DNA of 35,929 bases from an uncultured Bacteroidota bacterium (GTDB lineage: Bacteria > Bacteroidota > Bacteroidia > Bacteroidales > WCHB1-69). The position numbers and the translations under genes were made by a program. Numbering within the stretch: the stretch's first letter is position 1; each line of letters opens with the position of its first letter. The stretch lies in contig CACXUB010000006.1 of NCBI GenBank assembly GCA_902770735.1, forward strand, positions 1 through 35,929, read 5' to 3'. The notes beneath the pieces were generated by a model. The model ran no database searches. It saw only the letters and a program-made list of their open reading frames with translations, and was not told the DNA's origin. Of the stretch, positions 18,639-26,145 are shown one piece after another.

Positions 18639-20147
18639 ATGAAAGACAACATCACGATGAGCTTGAACCCGCTCGTGAATTATTTCAAGAAAAGTCCTAA
18701 GGAATTCACCAAGGCGGACATGATCAAGTATGTGGAAGAGAACAACATCCCGATGGTGAACTTCCACTATGTGGCCGGTGACGGGCGCATCAAGACCCTC
18801 GGTTTCGTGCTGCACAGCCGCGAGTATCTCGAGCAGATCCTCTCCAACGGCGAGCGCGTTGACGGTTCCAACATCTTCCCGGCCTTCATCCACGCCGGCT
18901 CCAGCGACCTTTACGTGATCCCGCGCTTCTCCACCGCGTTCCTCAACCCGTTCACCGAAATCCCCACCCTCTCCTTCCTCTGCTCCTACTACAACAACGA
19001 GGGCAAACCGTTGGAGAACTCCCCGGAATACATCCTGCGCAAGGCCGCCAAGTCGTTCACCGAAGTCACCGGCAACTACTTCCAGGCCATGGGCGAGCTG
19101 GAATACTACGTCATCGGCGATGAGGACGACCTGTTCACCATCCCCGACCAGAAAGGCTACCACGAGTCCTCCCCGTTCACCAAGTTCGAGCATTTCCGCG
19201 CCGAGTGCATGCTCAACATCGCCAAGATGGGCGGCCTGATCAAATACGGCCACTCCGAGGTGGGCAACTTCACCATGGACGGCAAGATCTACGAGCAGAA
19301 CGAGATCGAGTTCCTCGTCACCGACGTGCAAGACGCCGCCGACCAGCTGATCCTCGCCAAGTGGATCATCCGCAACTTAGCTTACGAATACGGCTTCGAC
19401 GTGACCTTCTCGCCGAAGATCACCACCGGCAAGGCGGGCAGCGGCCTCCACATCCACACCTGCATCGTCGATGGCAAGGGCAAGAACCAGATGGTGACCA
19501 AGGGCAAGCTCAACAGCATCGCCAAGACCGCCATCGCGGGCTATATGACCTGCGCCGGCTCCCTCACCGCCTTCGGCAACACCAACCCGACCTCCTACTT
19601 CCGCCTCGTGCCGCACCAGGAGGCTCCCACGTCCGTCTGCTGGGGCGACCGCAACCGCTCCGTGCTCGTGCGCGTGCCGCTGGGCTGGACCCACAAGAAC
19701 GACATCGTGGCCGAGCTCAACCCGCTGGAGAAGGCCGTCAACAAAGACCGTTCCCAGAAACAGACCGTCGAGTTCCGCTGCCCGGACGGCTCCGCCGACA
19801 TCTACCTGTTGCTCGCCGGACTCGTCTGCGCCGCCCGCCACGGCTTCGAGATGGAGAACGCCCTCGAATACGCCAAATCCACCTACGTGGACGTCGATAT
19901 CCACCGTCCGGAGAACAAGGCCCTCGTGGAGAAGCTGGCCCAACTGCCCGCCTCCTGCTGGGAGTCCGCCGACGAACTCAGCGCCCACCGCAACATCTTC
20001 GAGGCCCACGGCGTCTTCGACCGCTCCATGATCGACGACATCATCAAACAGCTCAAATCCTTCGACGACCGCAAAATCCGCGAACAAATCGTCAAAAAAC
20101 CCGAGCTGATGGCCCAAATGGTGAAAGAATACTTCTATTGCGGCTAA
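18639..20147 (+). CDS. glnA: Glutamine synthetase (type I family)
   Basis: This enzyme forms glutamine from glutamate, ammonia and ATP in the cytoplasm and is the main entry point of ammonia into metabolism. The 502 residues include the N-terminal beta-grasp domain and a catalytic domain. Visible motifs are the ATP/glutamate site with SGLHIH (about residues 267-272), NRSVLVRVPLGW (about 338) and EFRCPDGSADIYL (about 378). A second ATG lies six codons in at 18657; the first is used because it fits the promoter distance. It has its own promoter and terminator. Codon use is strongly biased to C or G in the third position, which suggests high expression. It could be annotated simply as a glutamine synthetase family protein, because GlnA-like paralogues act on other amines. 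Confidence 0.92.
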   Translation: MKDNITMSLNPLVNYFKKSPKEFTKADMIKYVEENNIPMVNFHYVAGDGRIKTLGFVLHSREYLEQILSNGERVDGSNIFPAFIHAGSSDLYVIPRFSTAFLNPFTEIPTLSFLCSYYNNEGKPLENSPEYILRKAAKSFTEVTGNYFQAMGELEYYVIGDEDDLFTIPDQKGYHESSPFTKFEHFRAECMLNIAKMGGLIKYGHSEVGNFTMDGKIYEQNEIEFLVTDVQDAADQLILAKWIIRNLAYEYGFDVTFSPKITTGKAGSGLHIHTCIVDGKGKNQMVTKGKLNSIAKTAIAGYMTCAGSLTAFGNTNPTSYFRLVPHQEAPTSVCWGDRNRSVLVRVPLGWTHKNDIVAELNPLEKAVNKDRSQKQTVEFRCPDGSADIYLLLAGLVCAARHGFEMENALEYAKSTYVDVDIHRPENKALVEKLAQLPASCWESADELSAHRNIFEAHGVFDRSMIDDIIKQLKSFDDRKIREQIVKKPELMAQMVKEYFYCG

Positions 20148-20158
20148 TATCCTGGTTT

Positions 20159-20201
20159 AGAGCCAAAAGCCAAAAGCTAACAGCTAAAAACCAAAAGCCA
20201 A
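20159..20201. repeat. Heptamer array, unit AGCCAAA / AGCTAAC
   Basis: About six units (AGCCAAA, AGCCAAA, AGCTAAC, AGCTAAA, AACCAAA, AGCCAAA) lie between the stop codon of the glutamine synthetase gene and its terminator, so they are probably transcribed as 3' UTR. Confidence 0.85.
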
Positions 20202-20238
20202 AACCAGAGGCGTTGCAGCAACGTCTCTGGTTTTTTTT
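20202..20238 (+). terminator. Strong intrinsic terminator after glnA
   Basis: AACCAGAGGCGTTG pairs with CAACGTCTCTGGTT over a 3-nt loop (14 pairs, one G-T) and is followed by a T-run. The stem core GCGTTG/CAACGTCTCT resembles the REP-like palindromes at 23647 and 25192. Confidence 0.92.
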
Positions 20239-20347
20239 AATGTGATGTGACAAATCCGGTGTTTCGTGCGACACGCATTTCGAAGAGAAAGTTTGCATGA
20301 ATTTTTTCAAAAAAAAAAATCCTATTGCGGTTGTAAATAAAAAAATG

Positions 20348-20355
20348 TAATTTTG
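20348..20355 (+). promoter_or_regulatory. -7 promoter box of the choice-of-anchor L gene
   Basis: TAATTTTG matches TAnnTTTG, 36 nt before the start codon at 20391. A TTG about 17 nt upstream (near 20329) may serve as a weak -33 element. Confidence 0.6.
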
Positions 20356-20390
20356 CAGGTTGATATATTGGACAATTAGAATCATCGGTT

Positions 20391-22586
20391 ATGAGAAAAA
20401 ATATACTCTTTTTATTCCTGTTTGCAGTAAGTTTCTGGCTGGTCGGTCACGCGCAGAACAACGTGACGGTGCAGTCTCTGCAGAACGTCCATGTGGACAC
20501 CATTTTGAAATATAACCTCGCGGGTGAGGGTGTGGAACTGAGCAACGGCCGGTTCAACTTGCTCCCGGGCGTTGTCACCTCCAACCAAATCGGAAAGTTC
20601 AAACGGAACAATTACACGCTGTTTCCGTTCGACTCGGGCTTGGTGATGACCACAGGAGCCTGCTCGGTGGCTGCAGGTCCCAACAGTTCCGGCAGCTCGT
20701 CGAGCACCGCCAACGTCACCTATCATGACGCGCTGCTGCAGCAATACAACCAAGGTTATACCGTGCAGAACAGCGCGGCGTTGGATTTCGACTTCCTGGC
20801 CTACGCCGACACCTTCGCCTTCCACTACATCTTTGGTTCGGAGGAGTACCCGACGTTCGTGTGCGCCAGCTACAACGACCTGTTCATCTTCCTGCTCACC
20901 GGTCCCGACCCGGTCACCGGCCTTGTCACCACCCGGAACGTGGCGGTGATCCCCGGCACGGTTACGGCGGCCAACCCGCAAGGTCTCCCCGTCTCCATCA
21001 ACACGGTGAACGGCGGTGCCACCAGCAGCGGCGGTGCCTCCTGCTACAGCGGAACCTACTCGGCCTACTACATCTCCAACGGTAACGGCGGAGGTGCCAA
21101 CGGCATCGAATACAACGGCTACACCGTGGAACTCTCCGCCGAGGGCGTCATCAACGCCTGCGACACCTACCACATGCACCTCGCCATCTGCAACGCCGGC
21201 GACAACTCCTACGACTCCGGCGTGTTCCTCGAAGGCAAGAGCTTCAAGAGCGAGATGACCACCAAGCTGCTGATGCGCAATTCCTACTGCCTGCACGAGC
21301 CCATCGTCTTCGAATACCAGGCCGAAAACGTGGACACCGTCTTCATCCTCACCCCGAGCGGCGACACCTTGTGGGCGCCCTTCACCATCCCAAGCGCCAT
21401 GCCCAGCGACTCCGGACAGTACACCCTATTCGTCCACAAAGCCATCCAATGCGCGAACATCTGGGCTTCCGACAGTATCGACATACACGTCATCAACACC
21501 TACAAGCCCGACCTCGGCGAGGACCAGTGGCACTGCACCGGCGAGTTGATCACGCTCAACTCCAACTACGACACCGCCGCGATCATGAACTGGAACACCG
21601 GCGACAACACGCCCAGCATCGAGGTGCTCACCGCCGGCGAATACATCCTCGAGGTGGAGATGTTCAACCCCAACACGAACACCTACTGCTGGAGCTCCGA
21701 CACGGTGAACATCAACTACTGGCCGCTGCCGAAACCCGATTTCGAGGCCGACGTGACCTCCGGCTGCACCCCCGTCATCTCCCGCTTCACCAACCTCACC
21801 GCCACCACCTCCGACTCCATCAGCTGCGAATGGACCTTCTTCGACGAGAACTTCAACATCATCGACTTCTCGTACGAAAGAGACCCCATCATCCACTTCA
21901 ACGACGCCGGCAACTTCTCCGTGAAACTGGTCATCACCACCTCTGAAGGCTGCCAGGACTCCGTCATCAAATGGAATTACATCACCACCTCGCCGCAACC
22001 GCAGATCGACTTCCTCGCCACTCCTGAAACCTGCATGATGAGCGAAACCAACGGCCAAATCGACTTCACCGCCTACCTCTCCGACAATGTGGTCGGCGAC
22101 GTGATCAACAACCTCACCTGGCACTTCGGCGACGGGGAACAGACCACTGGCGAGACCAATACCACCCACCAATACGCAACGTGGGGCGACTATGTTGTCT
22201 CGCTCTCCCTGATCACCGAATCGGGCTGCGGCGACTCCGTGAGCCACACCATCATCATCGAGGACGACCTCATCTTCCCGAACGTGATCACCCCCAACGG
22301 CGACGGCATCAATGACGTATGGGCCATCGAGAACCTCAACACCGACATCAATCCCGAGGATCCCGACGAATACCGCCACAACGAGCTGCGCATCAGCGAC
22401 CGCTACGGCAAAGTGGTGTTCCACGCAAAGAACTATGACACCTGGTCGAAAAACGGACAAGTCAACTTGGGCTCCAACCCGTTCACCGGCGAAGGTCTCA
22501 GCGACGGCATTTACTACTATTCGTTCAGCTACAAGGGAAAAGCCAAGACCACCACGTGGCACGGCTCCATCACAATATTACGGTAA
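20391..22586 (+). CDS. Secreted choice-of-anchor L protein with gliding-motility type C-terminal domain
   Basis: The 731 residues begin with a signal peptide ending near VGHAQ (residue 22). A choice-of-anchor L domain follows (about 30-290), recognisable by FGSEEYPTFVCASYNDLF. The middle (about 290-630) has Ig-like and PKD-like beta segments, including GCTPVISRFTNLT and LTWHFGDGEQTTG. The C-terminus has FPNVITPNGDGINDVW and LSDGIYYYSFSYKGK and ends in GSITILR, which is the gliding-motility C-terminal domain (T9SS type B sorting). It is therefore expected on the cell surface or secreted by T9SS. The function is not known; an adhesin-like role is an inference from architecture. It has its own promoter box, and the 3' end opens into a long heptamer array instead of a clear terminator. 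Confidence 0.88.
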   Translation: MRKNILFLFLFAVSFWLVGHAQNNVTVQSLQNVHVDTILKYNLAGEGVELSNGRFNLLPGVVTSNQIGKFKRNNYTLFPFDSGLVMTTGACSVAAGPNSSGSSSSTANVTYHDALLQQYNQGYTVQNSAALDFDFLAYADTFAFHYIFGSEEYPTFVCASYNDLFIFLLTGPDPVTGLVTTRNVAVIPGTVTAANPQGLPVSINTVNGGATSSGGASCYSGTYSAYYISNGNGGGANGIEYNGYTVELSAEGVINACDTYHMHLAICNAGDNSYDSGVFLEGKSFKSEMTTKLLMRNSYCLHEPIVFEYQAENVDTVFILTPSGDTLWAPFTIPSAMPSDSGQYTLFVHKAIQCANIWASDSIDIHVINTYKPDLGEDQWHCTGELITLNSNYDTAAIMNWNTGDNTPSIEVLTAGEYILEVEMFNPNTNTYCWSSDTVNINYWPLPKPDFEADVTSGCTPVISRFTNLTATTSDSISCEWTFFDENFNIIDFSYERDPIIHFNDAGNFSVKLVITTSEGCQDSVIKWNYITTSPQPQIDFLATPETCMMSETNGQIDFTAYLSDNVVGDVINNLTWHFGDGEQTTGETNTTHQYATWGDYVVSLSLITESGCGDSVSHTIIIEDDLIFPNVITPNGDGINDVWAIENLNTDINPEDPDEYRHNELRISDRYGKVVFHAKNYDTWSKNGQVNLGSNPFTGEGLSDGIYYYSFSYKGKAKTTTWHGSITILR

Positions 22587-22590
22587 CGGC

Positions 22591-22751
22591 TGTTGGCTGT
22601 TGGCTATTGGCTGTTGGCTATTGGCTGTTAGCTATTGGCTATTGGCTATTGGCTAAAAGCTAAAAGCTAAAAGCTAAAGGCTAAAGGCTAAAGGCTAAAA
22701 GCTAAAAGCCAAAAGCTAAAGGCTAAAGGCTAAAAGCTAACAGCTAAAAAG
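22591..22751. repeat. Long heptamer array between convergent genes (about 23 units)
   Basis: The left part is GGCTGTT/GGCTATT/AGCTATT units; the right part is AAGCTAA/AGGCTAA units, ending with AGCTAACAGC. The left part contains GCTGTTAGCT, the reverse complement of that end, so the two sides could pair. The stop codon of the minus-strand transporter gene (22730) and its last codons lie inside the array. Confidence 0.92.
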
Positions 22752-23623
22752 GCTAAACCGCCGATCAGCAGCCCTAATGCCATCGTTATTCCTTTCATAA
22801 TCAAAAAATTACGCTTTGACTGCGCCATAAGCGGGATGCCCGCATGGCCGTTCTGTGCGATGGAATTGGCCAGCAACACGGCGAAGGGAATGTTGCCTTG
22901 CAGGAACAGCATCACGAAGATGAGATGCGGGCCGGAGACCGGGAGGAACCCGACGCCCACGGCAATGAGCAGCAACAGCCACTTGGTCCAGGCGTTGTGC
23001 TCCATGATAGCCTGCAAATCCACAAAATGGTTGAGGACACCTAACACCAAAAGCGTTCCGAAGGCGTACAGGAACAGCTTGAGCGCGTGCTGTTTGATGA
23101 CGTGCTCCCACACGTGCTCGCGCAGGTAATGCGACAGCCGCTCGCGAAACGATTTCCCGTGATTTTCCGGTCGTTCGTGCCGATGCTCCTCATGGATGAC
23201 AAAATCGTGATTTTCAAATGTAACTATTTTGTTTTCAGGAACTTTCAACAATACAAGTCCGACTACAAATCCGATGGCGAAGAGAATGCCGGTCAGGATG
23301 AGCGCCTGTTTCGGGCTTTCGGCGGCGAGAAAGAGCGCTTCGTCGCCGAACGTGGCCACCATGCCGCCGATGAGTGCCCCGAAGGAGAGCAGCCGGTGGG
23401 TGAACAGCGACACCACGACGAAACCGCCCGCGCACCCGGGAATCGCGCCGAGCAGGCACGCCAAGGCCAACTCCGCCACGGGCTTCCCGTGCAATTTCTT
23501 AAATAAACGTCCTGAAGATGAGATGTTTATAGACTCCACCACCGCCATCAGCAATAATACCAACAGCGTGATGGAAACCGACTCTCGTAACGCTTCCCAA
23601 AATATATGCAATGTGGTTTGCAT
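22730..23623 (-). CDS. Putative manganese/heavy-metal exporter (ArsP_2-like multi-pass membrane protein)
   Basis: The 297 residues contain about eight hydrophobic segments in two blocks, split by a charged His-rich loop (near HEEHRHERPENHGK, residues about 145-158). The segments GAIPGCAGGFVVVSLF and GGMVATFGDEALFLAAESP in the first half, and PVSGPHLIFVMLF and SIAQNGHAGIPLMAQS in the second, match the family called putative 10TM heavy-metal exporter or putative manganese transporter. The substrate cannot be read from the sequence. The last residues (LAFLAVSF) are encoded by the heptamer array that also supplies the stop, so the native C-terminus may once have been different. A TAGTTTTG box at 23677-23684 could be its promoter. 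Confidence 0.78.
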   Translation of the reverse strand: MQTTLHIFWEALRESVSITLLVLLLMAVVESINISSSGRLFKKLHGKPVAELALACLLGAIPGCAGGFVVVSLFTHRLLSFGALIGGMVATFGDEALFLAAESPKQALILTGILFAIGFVVGLVLLKVPENKIVTFENHDFVIHEEHRHERPENHGKSFRERLSHYLREHVWEHVIKQHALKLFLYAFGTLLVLGVLNHFVDLQAIMEHNAWTKWLLLLIAVGVGFLPVSGPHLIFVMLFLQGNIPFAVLLANSIAQNGHAGIPLMAQSKRNFLIMKGITMALGLLIGGLAFLAVSF

Positions 23624-23646
23624 TATAGGTTATGATTATTGATTGC

Positions 23647-23665
23647 GGACGTATGCGATACGTCC
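23647..23665. repeat. REP-like palindrome
   Basis: GGACGTAT and ATACGTCC form a perfect 8-bp stem over the loop GCG and are followed by CTACA. It lies in the probable 5' leader of the transporter gene. The form with ACGTCYCTAC resembles the palindrome at 25192-25213. Confidence 0.65.
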
Positions 23666-23676
23666 CTACATACTCC

Positions 23677-23684
23677 CAAAACTA
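23677..23684 (-). promoter_or_regulatory. Possible -7 box for the transporter gene
   Basis: The complement reads TAGTTTTG (TAnnTTTG), 54 nt upstream of the start at 23623. It borders a CTAACTG heptamer array, and the REP-like palindrome would fall in the leader. Confidence 0.45.
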
Positions 23685-23716
23685 CTAACTGCTAACTACT
23701 AACTGCTAATTAACTA
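23685..23716. repeat. Heptamer array, unit CTAACTG/CTAACTA
   Basis: Three regular units and one degenerate unit (CTAATTAACTA) are present. The last bases form the TAG stop codon of the minus-strand hydrogenase-like gene at 23714-23716. Confidence 0.8.
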
Positions 23717-25090
23717 TAGATTCAGGTTTTTCACAATGGTGGGATCCGTTTTTTTCGCGCCCCAGACTTTGGCGGAGATGTCGTGAGCCTCCTTGGGGGT
23801 CAGCAGGTCGTAATGCTCCATGGCGCGTTGCACGAAAATGCACTGCTGGATCTGGGCCTTGTCGGTGACCACCGCGTCGGCGAGCGCCTTGCAGGAGGGG
23901 TATCCGCACAGGTGGCAATCGACCTGCGGCAGGCTCTGGTTGATTTCAAACGCCCGTTTCATCTTCTGCATGGCCGCCGCCACATTGTCGTCCATCTTGT
24001 CCATCGAGCGCGGCTCCACATTGCTGACATGGCGCTTCGGCGCGAGGTAGTCGAAATAGTTGAGCAAATCGTTGTCCTCCGCGTCCACTTCCTCGGAGCA
24101 CTTCTGCATCCGCTTGCGTTGACGTTCGATCATGAGGAAACGGTTCTCCGCCGTGAGAATGCCACCGCAGCAGCTGCCGTCACAGGCGCGAAGTTCAAGG
24201 AAATCAATGTCTTGGATATCCTCATCCTCCACCTTTTCCAGAAACTCGGAAACGTTGTGGATGTCGTCAATCGCCAAATTGCGGCCGGTGCGTAACATCT
24301 TGGTCTCGCCACCGGTGAGCGGATAGGTTATGCTGGCCTTCGACAGGCGGTGGAAGCGTGCCGACTCGTCGCACATCTTGTATTCACCCGTCTTGATAAC
24401 CCGCAACACCTTGCTATACAGATAGTTCATATTAATCACACCCGACACAGGAGATTTTTCCTCACCCACGGGGCTCTTGATGGCGGCAATCTTCGCGGCG
24501 CACGGCGACACGTAAAAGATGCCGATGTCCTCCTCCTTGACCCCTTTCTCCGTCAAACTCTTCTTGATGTATTCGGCGGTCATGTCGAAAGGCGCTTTCA
24601 CGAGGTAGATATTGTCCACCAGAACGGGGAACTTCACCTGGATCAGTCGCACGATGGCCGGGCAGAACGACGAAATGACCGGTTTCTCGTAAGGGACGTT
24701 CCCTTTTTCGAGATCCCTGCGAAGATATTCTTTGATAAAGTCCACGCTTTTCTCCACCTCGTAGATGTCTTTGAAACCGAGGTGCAGCAGAGCAGAAAGA
24801 ATCGTCCGCTCGCGGATTTTCTCCTCAAACTGGGACAGGAAGATGGAAGGCACGAGCAGCACCGGGTATTTGTAGTCGTAAACCGTCTGGAAGTCGTCCT
24901 GCTCGATGTAGATGGCGTTCATCGGGCAGGCCACGTAGCAACGCCCGCAATCGACGCAGCGGTTCGGGTCGAGCACCGGATGCCCGTCCTCCACATGTAT
25001 CGCGCTCGTGGGGCACACGCCCGTGCAATGCGAACAGCCAATACAGAGGTCGTATTTGAATTTTAATGCGTGGTGGAAATCTTCAGCCAT
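23714..25090 (-). CDS. Sensory-type [FeFe]-hydrogenase-like iron-sulfur protein
   Basis: The 458 residues begin with a two-[4Fe-4S] ferredoxin domain (C16, C19, C22, C26 and C45, C48, C51, C55). The hydrogenase large-domain motifs are diverged: SFCPA (C143), SPCAAK (C197) and ACDGSCCGG (C303, C307). The four H-cluster ligand positions are kept. The proton-relay cysteine that precedes the first ligand in catalytic enzymes (TSCCP) is Phe142, and the MPCxxKxxE relay has become SPCAAKIAA. A C-terminal Fe-S domain follows (C392, C395, C400, C417; CHLCGYPSC). This pattern fits sensory or non-turnover homologues instead of a fast hydrogenase. It is downstream of a DRTGG protein and a SpoIIAB-like ATPase, a combination known beside [FeFe]-hydrogenase genes, so redox or hydrogen sensing is inferred. 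The structural hydrogenase is not in the window. Confidence 0.85.
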   Translation of the reverse strand: MAEDFHHALKFKYDLCIGCSHCTGVCPTSAIHVEDGHPVLDPNRCVDCGRCYVACPMNAIYIEQDDFQTVYDYKYPVLLVPSIFLSQFEEKIRERTILSALLHLGFKDIYEVEKSVDFIKEYLRRDLEKGNVPYEKPVISSFCPAIVRLIQVKFPVLVDNIYLVKAPFDMTAEYIKKSLTEKGVKEEDIGIFYVSPCAAKIAAIKSPVGEEKSPVSGVINMNYLYSKVLRVIKTGEYKMCDESARFHRLSKASITYPLTGGETKMLRTGRNLAIDDIHNVSEFLEKVEDEDIQDIDFLELRACDGSCCGGILTAENRFLMIERQRKRMQKCSEEVDAEDNDLLNYFDYLAPKRHVSNVEPRSMDKMDDNVAAAMQKMKRAFEINQSLPQVDCHLCGYPSCKALADAVVTDKAQIQQCIFVQRAMEHYDLLTPKEAHDISAKVWGAKKTDPTIVKNLNL

Positions 25091-25092
25091 GA

Positions 25093-25169
25093 TGAATGGT
25101 TAAGGGTTAAAGGTTAGAAGGTTAGGAGGTTAGGAGGTTAGGAGGTTAAAGGTTAGGAGGTTAGGAGAA
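25093..25169. repeat. Array of GGTTAGGA / GGTTAAA units
   Basis: About ten units of 7 or 8 nt occur, mostly AGGTTAGG with GGTTAAA interruptions. The array lies between the ATPase gene and the hydrogenase-like gene on the minus strand, inside their presumed operon. Confidence 0.88.
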
Positions 25170-25191
25170 TAACGGGTTGATGGGCGTTGCG

Positions 25192-25213
25192 GAGACGCGG
25201 CATGGCACGTCTC
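25192..25213. repeat. REP-like palindrome at the 3' end of the SpoIIAB-like gene
   Basis: GAGACG pairs with CGTCTC around GGCATGGC-like inner bases and is followed by TAC. Its edge overlaps the TAG stop codon of the ATPase gene (25213-25215). Confidence 0.62.
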
Positions 25214-25626
25214 TACTGAAAATAGTTGATGAATTCGATGGTGGTGCCTTTGCCGACTTCGGAGGTGATGTTGAGGGAATCCGAATTGTTTTTGATGTTG
25301 GGGAGGCCCATGCCGGCGCCGAAGCCCATCTCACGGACTTTCTGGGAAGCCGTGGAGTAGCCTTTCTGCATGGCCTTGTCGATGTCGGGGATGCCGGGGC
25401 CTTCGTCGGCGAGCACGATTTTGACGTGGTCTTCCTCCAAATCGACGGTGATGTCGCCGCGGTAAGCGTGGGCCACGATGTTGACTTCAGCCTCGTAGAG
25501 CGCCACGACCGTCTTCTTCACGATTTCGGGACTGACCCCGATCTTCTTAAGCATCCGTTTCACCTGGCTGGATGTGGAACCCGCGTTGGTGAAATCACCG
25601 CCTTCTACATGGTAAACAAAATTCAT
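25213..25626 (-). CDS. SpoIIAB/RsbW-like ATP-binding protein (HATPase_c_2)
   Basis: The 137 residues form a stand-alone GHKL ATPase domain. An N-box, ALYEAEVNIVAHAY, lies near residues 42-55; the G1 box DEGPGIPD lies near 74-81; a G2-like GFGAGMGLPNIKNNSD lies near 101-116. There is no sensor or histidine phosphoacceptor domain, so it resembles anti-sigma-factor serine kinases instead of histidine kinases. It lies 29 nt after the DRTGG gene and about 120 nt before the hydrogenase-like gene on the same strand. The partner is unknown; no anti-anti-sigma (STAS) protein is nearby. A signalling role in the hydrogenase module is inferred from this known neighbourhood. Confidence 0.85.
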   Translation of the reverse strand: MNFVYHVEGGDFTNAGSTSSQVKRMLKKIGVSPEIVKKTVVALYEAEVNIVAHAYRGDITVDLEEDHVKIVLADEGPGIPDIDKAMQKGYSTASQKVREMGFGAGMGLPNIKNNSDSLNITSEVGKGTTIEFINYFQ

Positions 25627-25655
25627 AATGTCAGATTTGGTTAATAATCAGATGG

Positions 25656-26003
25656 TTAATAAACGGCCGGCAAACCGGCATTGTACAGGATACCGGAGGT
25701 CTTGTACATGGAGAACTCTGTCCGGATGACCACCATGTCGTTGTCCTCGGCCAGCTCTTTCATCTCCTCGGTCACCTCCTTGCCGCGCACAATCAACAGG
25801 TAGCTGATGTCGGACATCTCGCAAGTGCGGATAGACTGCAGATTGCTCAAACCCGTGAGCAACAAAAGGTTGTTAACATCTTTCAAGGTAAGCACGTCGC
25901 TCATCAGATCCGACGCGAACACGCATTCAATCTGTTGGTTGAGATACTCTTCTCCACAAATGATCTCACCTTGCACCAGCGTTTTAATTTCTTCGAGTGT
26001 CAT
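25656..26003 (-). CDS. DRTGG domain protein
   Basis: The 115 residues match the small DRTGG domain, a ligand-binding fold related to regulatory segments found with CBS domains and phosphotransacetylases. Seen here are an N-terminal TLEEIKTLVQGEIICGEEYLN, the core VFASDLMSDVLTLKDVNNLLLLTGL, and the C-terminal YNAGLPAVY. No catalytic residues are recognised. It is the first gene of the minus-strand hydrogenase-sensor group, with a promoter box about 45 nt upstream. In other anaerobes such proteins sit with the SpoIIAB-like ATPase and sensory [FeFe]-hydrogenase genes. The ligand is unknown. Confidence 0.8.
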   Translation of the reverse strand: MTLEEIKTLVQGEIICGEEYLNQQIECVFASDLMSDVLTLKDVNNLLLLTGLSNLQSIRTCEMSDISYLLIVRGKEVTEEMKELAEDNDMVVIRTEFSMYKTSGILYNAGLPAVY

Positions 26004-26043
26004 TTTCTACAATGTTTCAATTCGTGTTTTTAAAAATAATCTG

Positions 26044-26051
26044 CAAAGATA
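26044..26051 (-). promoter_or_regulatory. -7 promoter box of the DRTGG/ATPase/hydrogenase group
   Basis: The complement reads TATCTTTG, a perfect TAnnTTTG box, 41 nt before the start at 26003. It is divergent from the box at 26099-26106. Confidence 0.7.
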
Positions 26052-26098
26052 CTTTTTTTTTAAATTGCACGTTATCCTAATGTTTTCTGATTTTTATG

Positions 26099-26106
26099 TA
26101 CTTTTG
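26099..26106 (+). promoter_or_regulatory. -7 promoter box of the DUF7935-like gene
   Basis: TACTTTTG matches TAnnTTTG, 40 nt before the start codon at 26146. The leader would consist largely of the CCCTAAA heptamer array. Confidence 0.62.
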
Positions 26107-26120
26107 CAGCCTCATTCTGA

Positions 26121-26145
26121 AACCCTAAACCCTAAACCCTAAATT
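26121..26145. repeat. Telomere-like CCCTAAA heptamers in a 5' leader
   Basis: Three AACCCTA units plus AAATT run directly up to the ATG at 26146, so the array forms the ribosome-binding region of this gene. Confidence 0.88.

Noticed and set aside
23647-23665. Intrinsic terminator at the ACGTATGCGATACGT palindrome
   Set aside because: No T-run follows on either strand; a REP-like element fits better.
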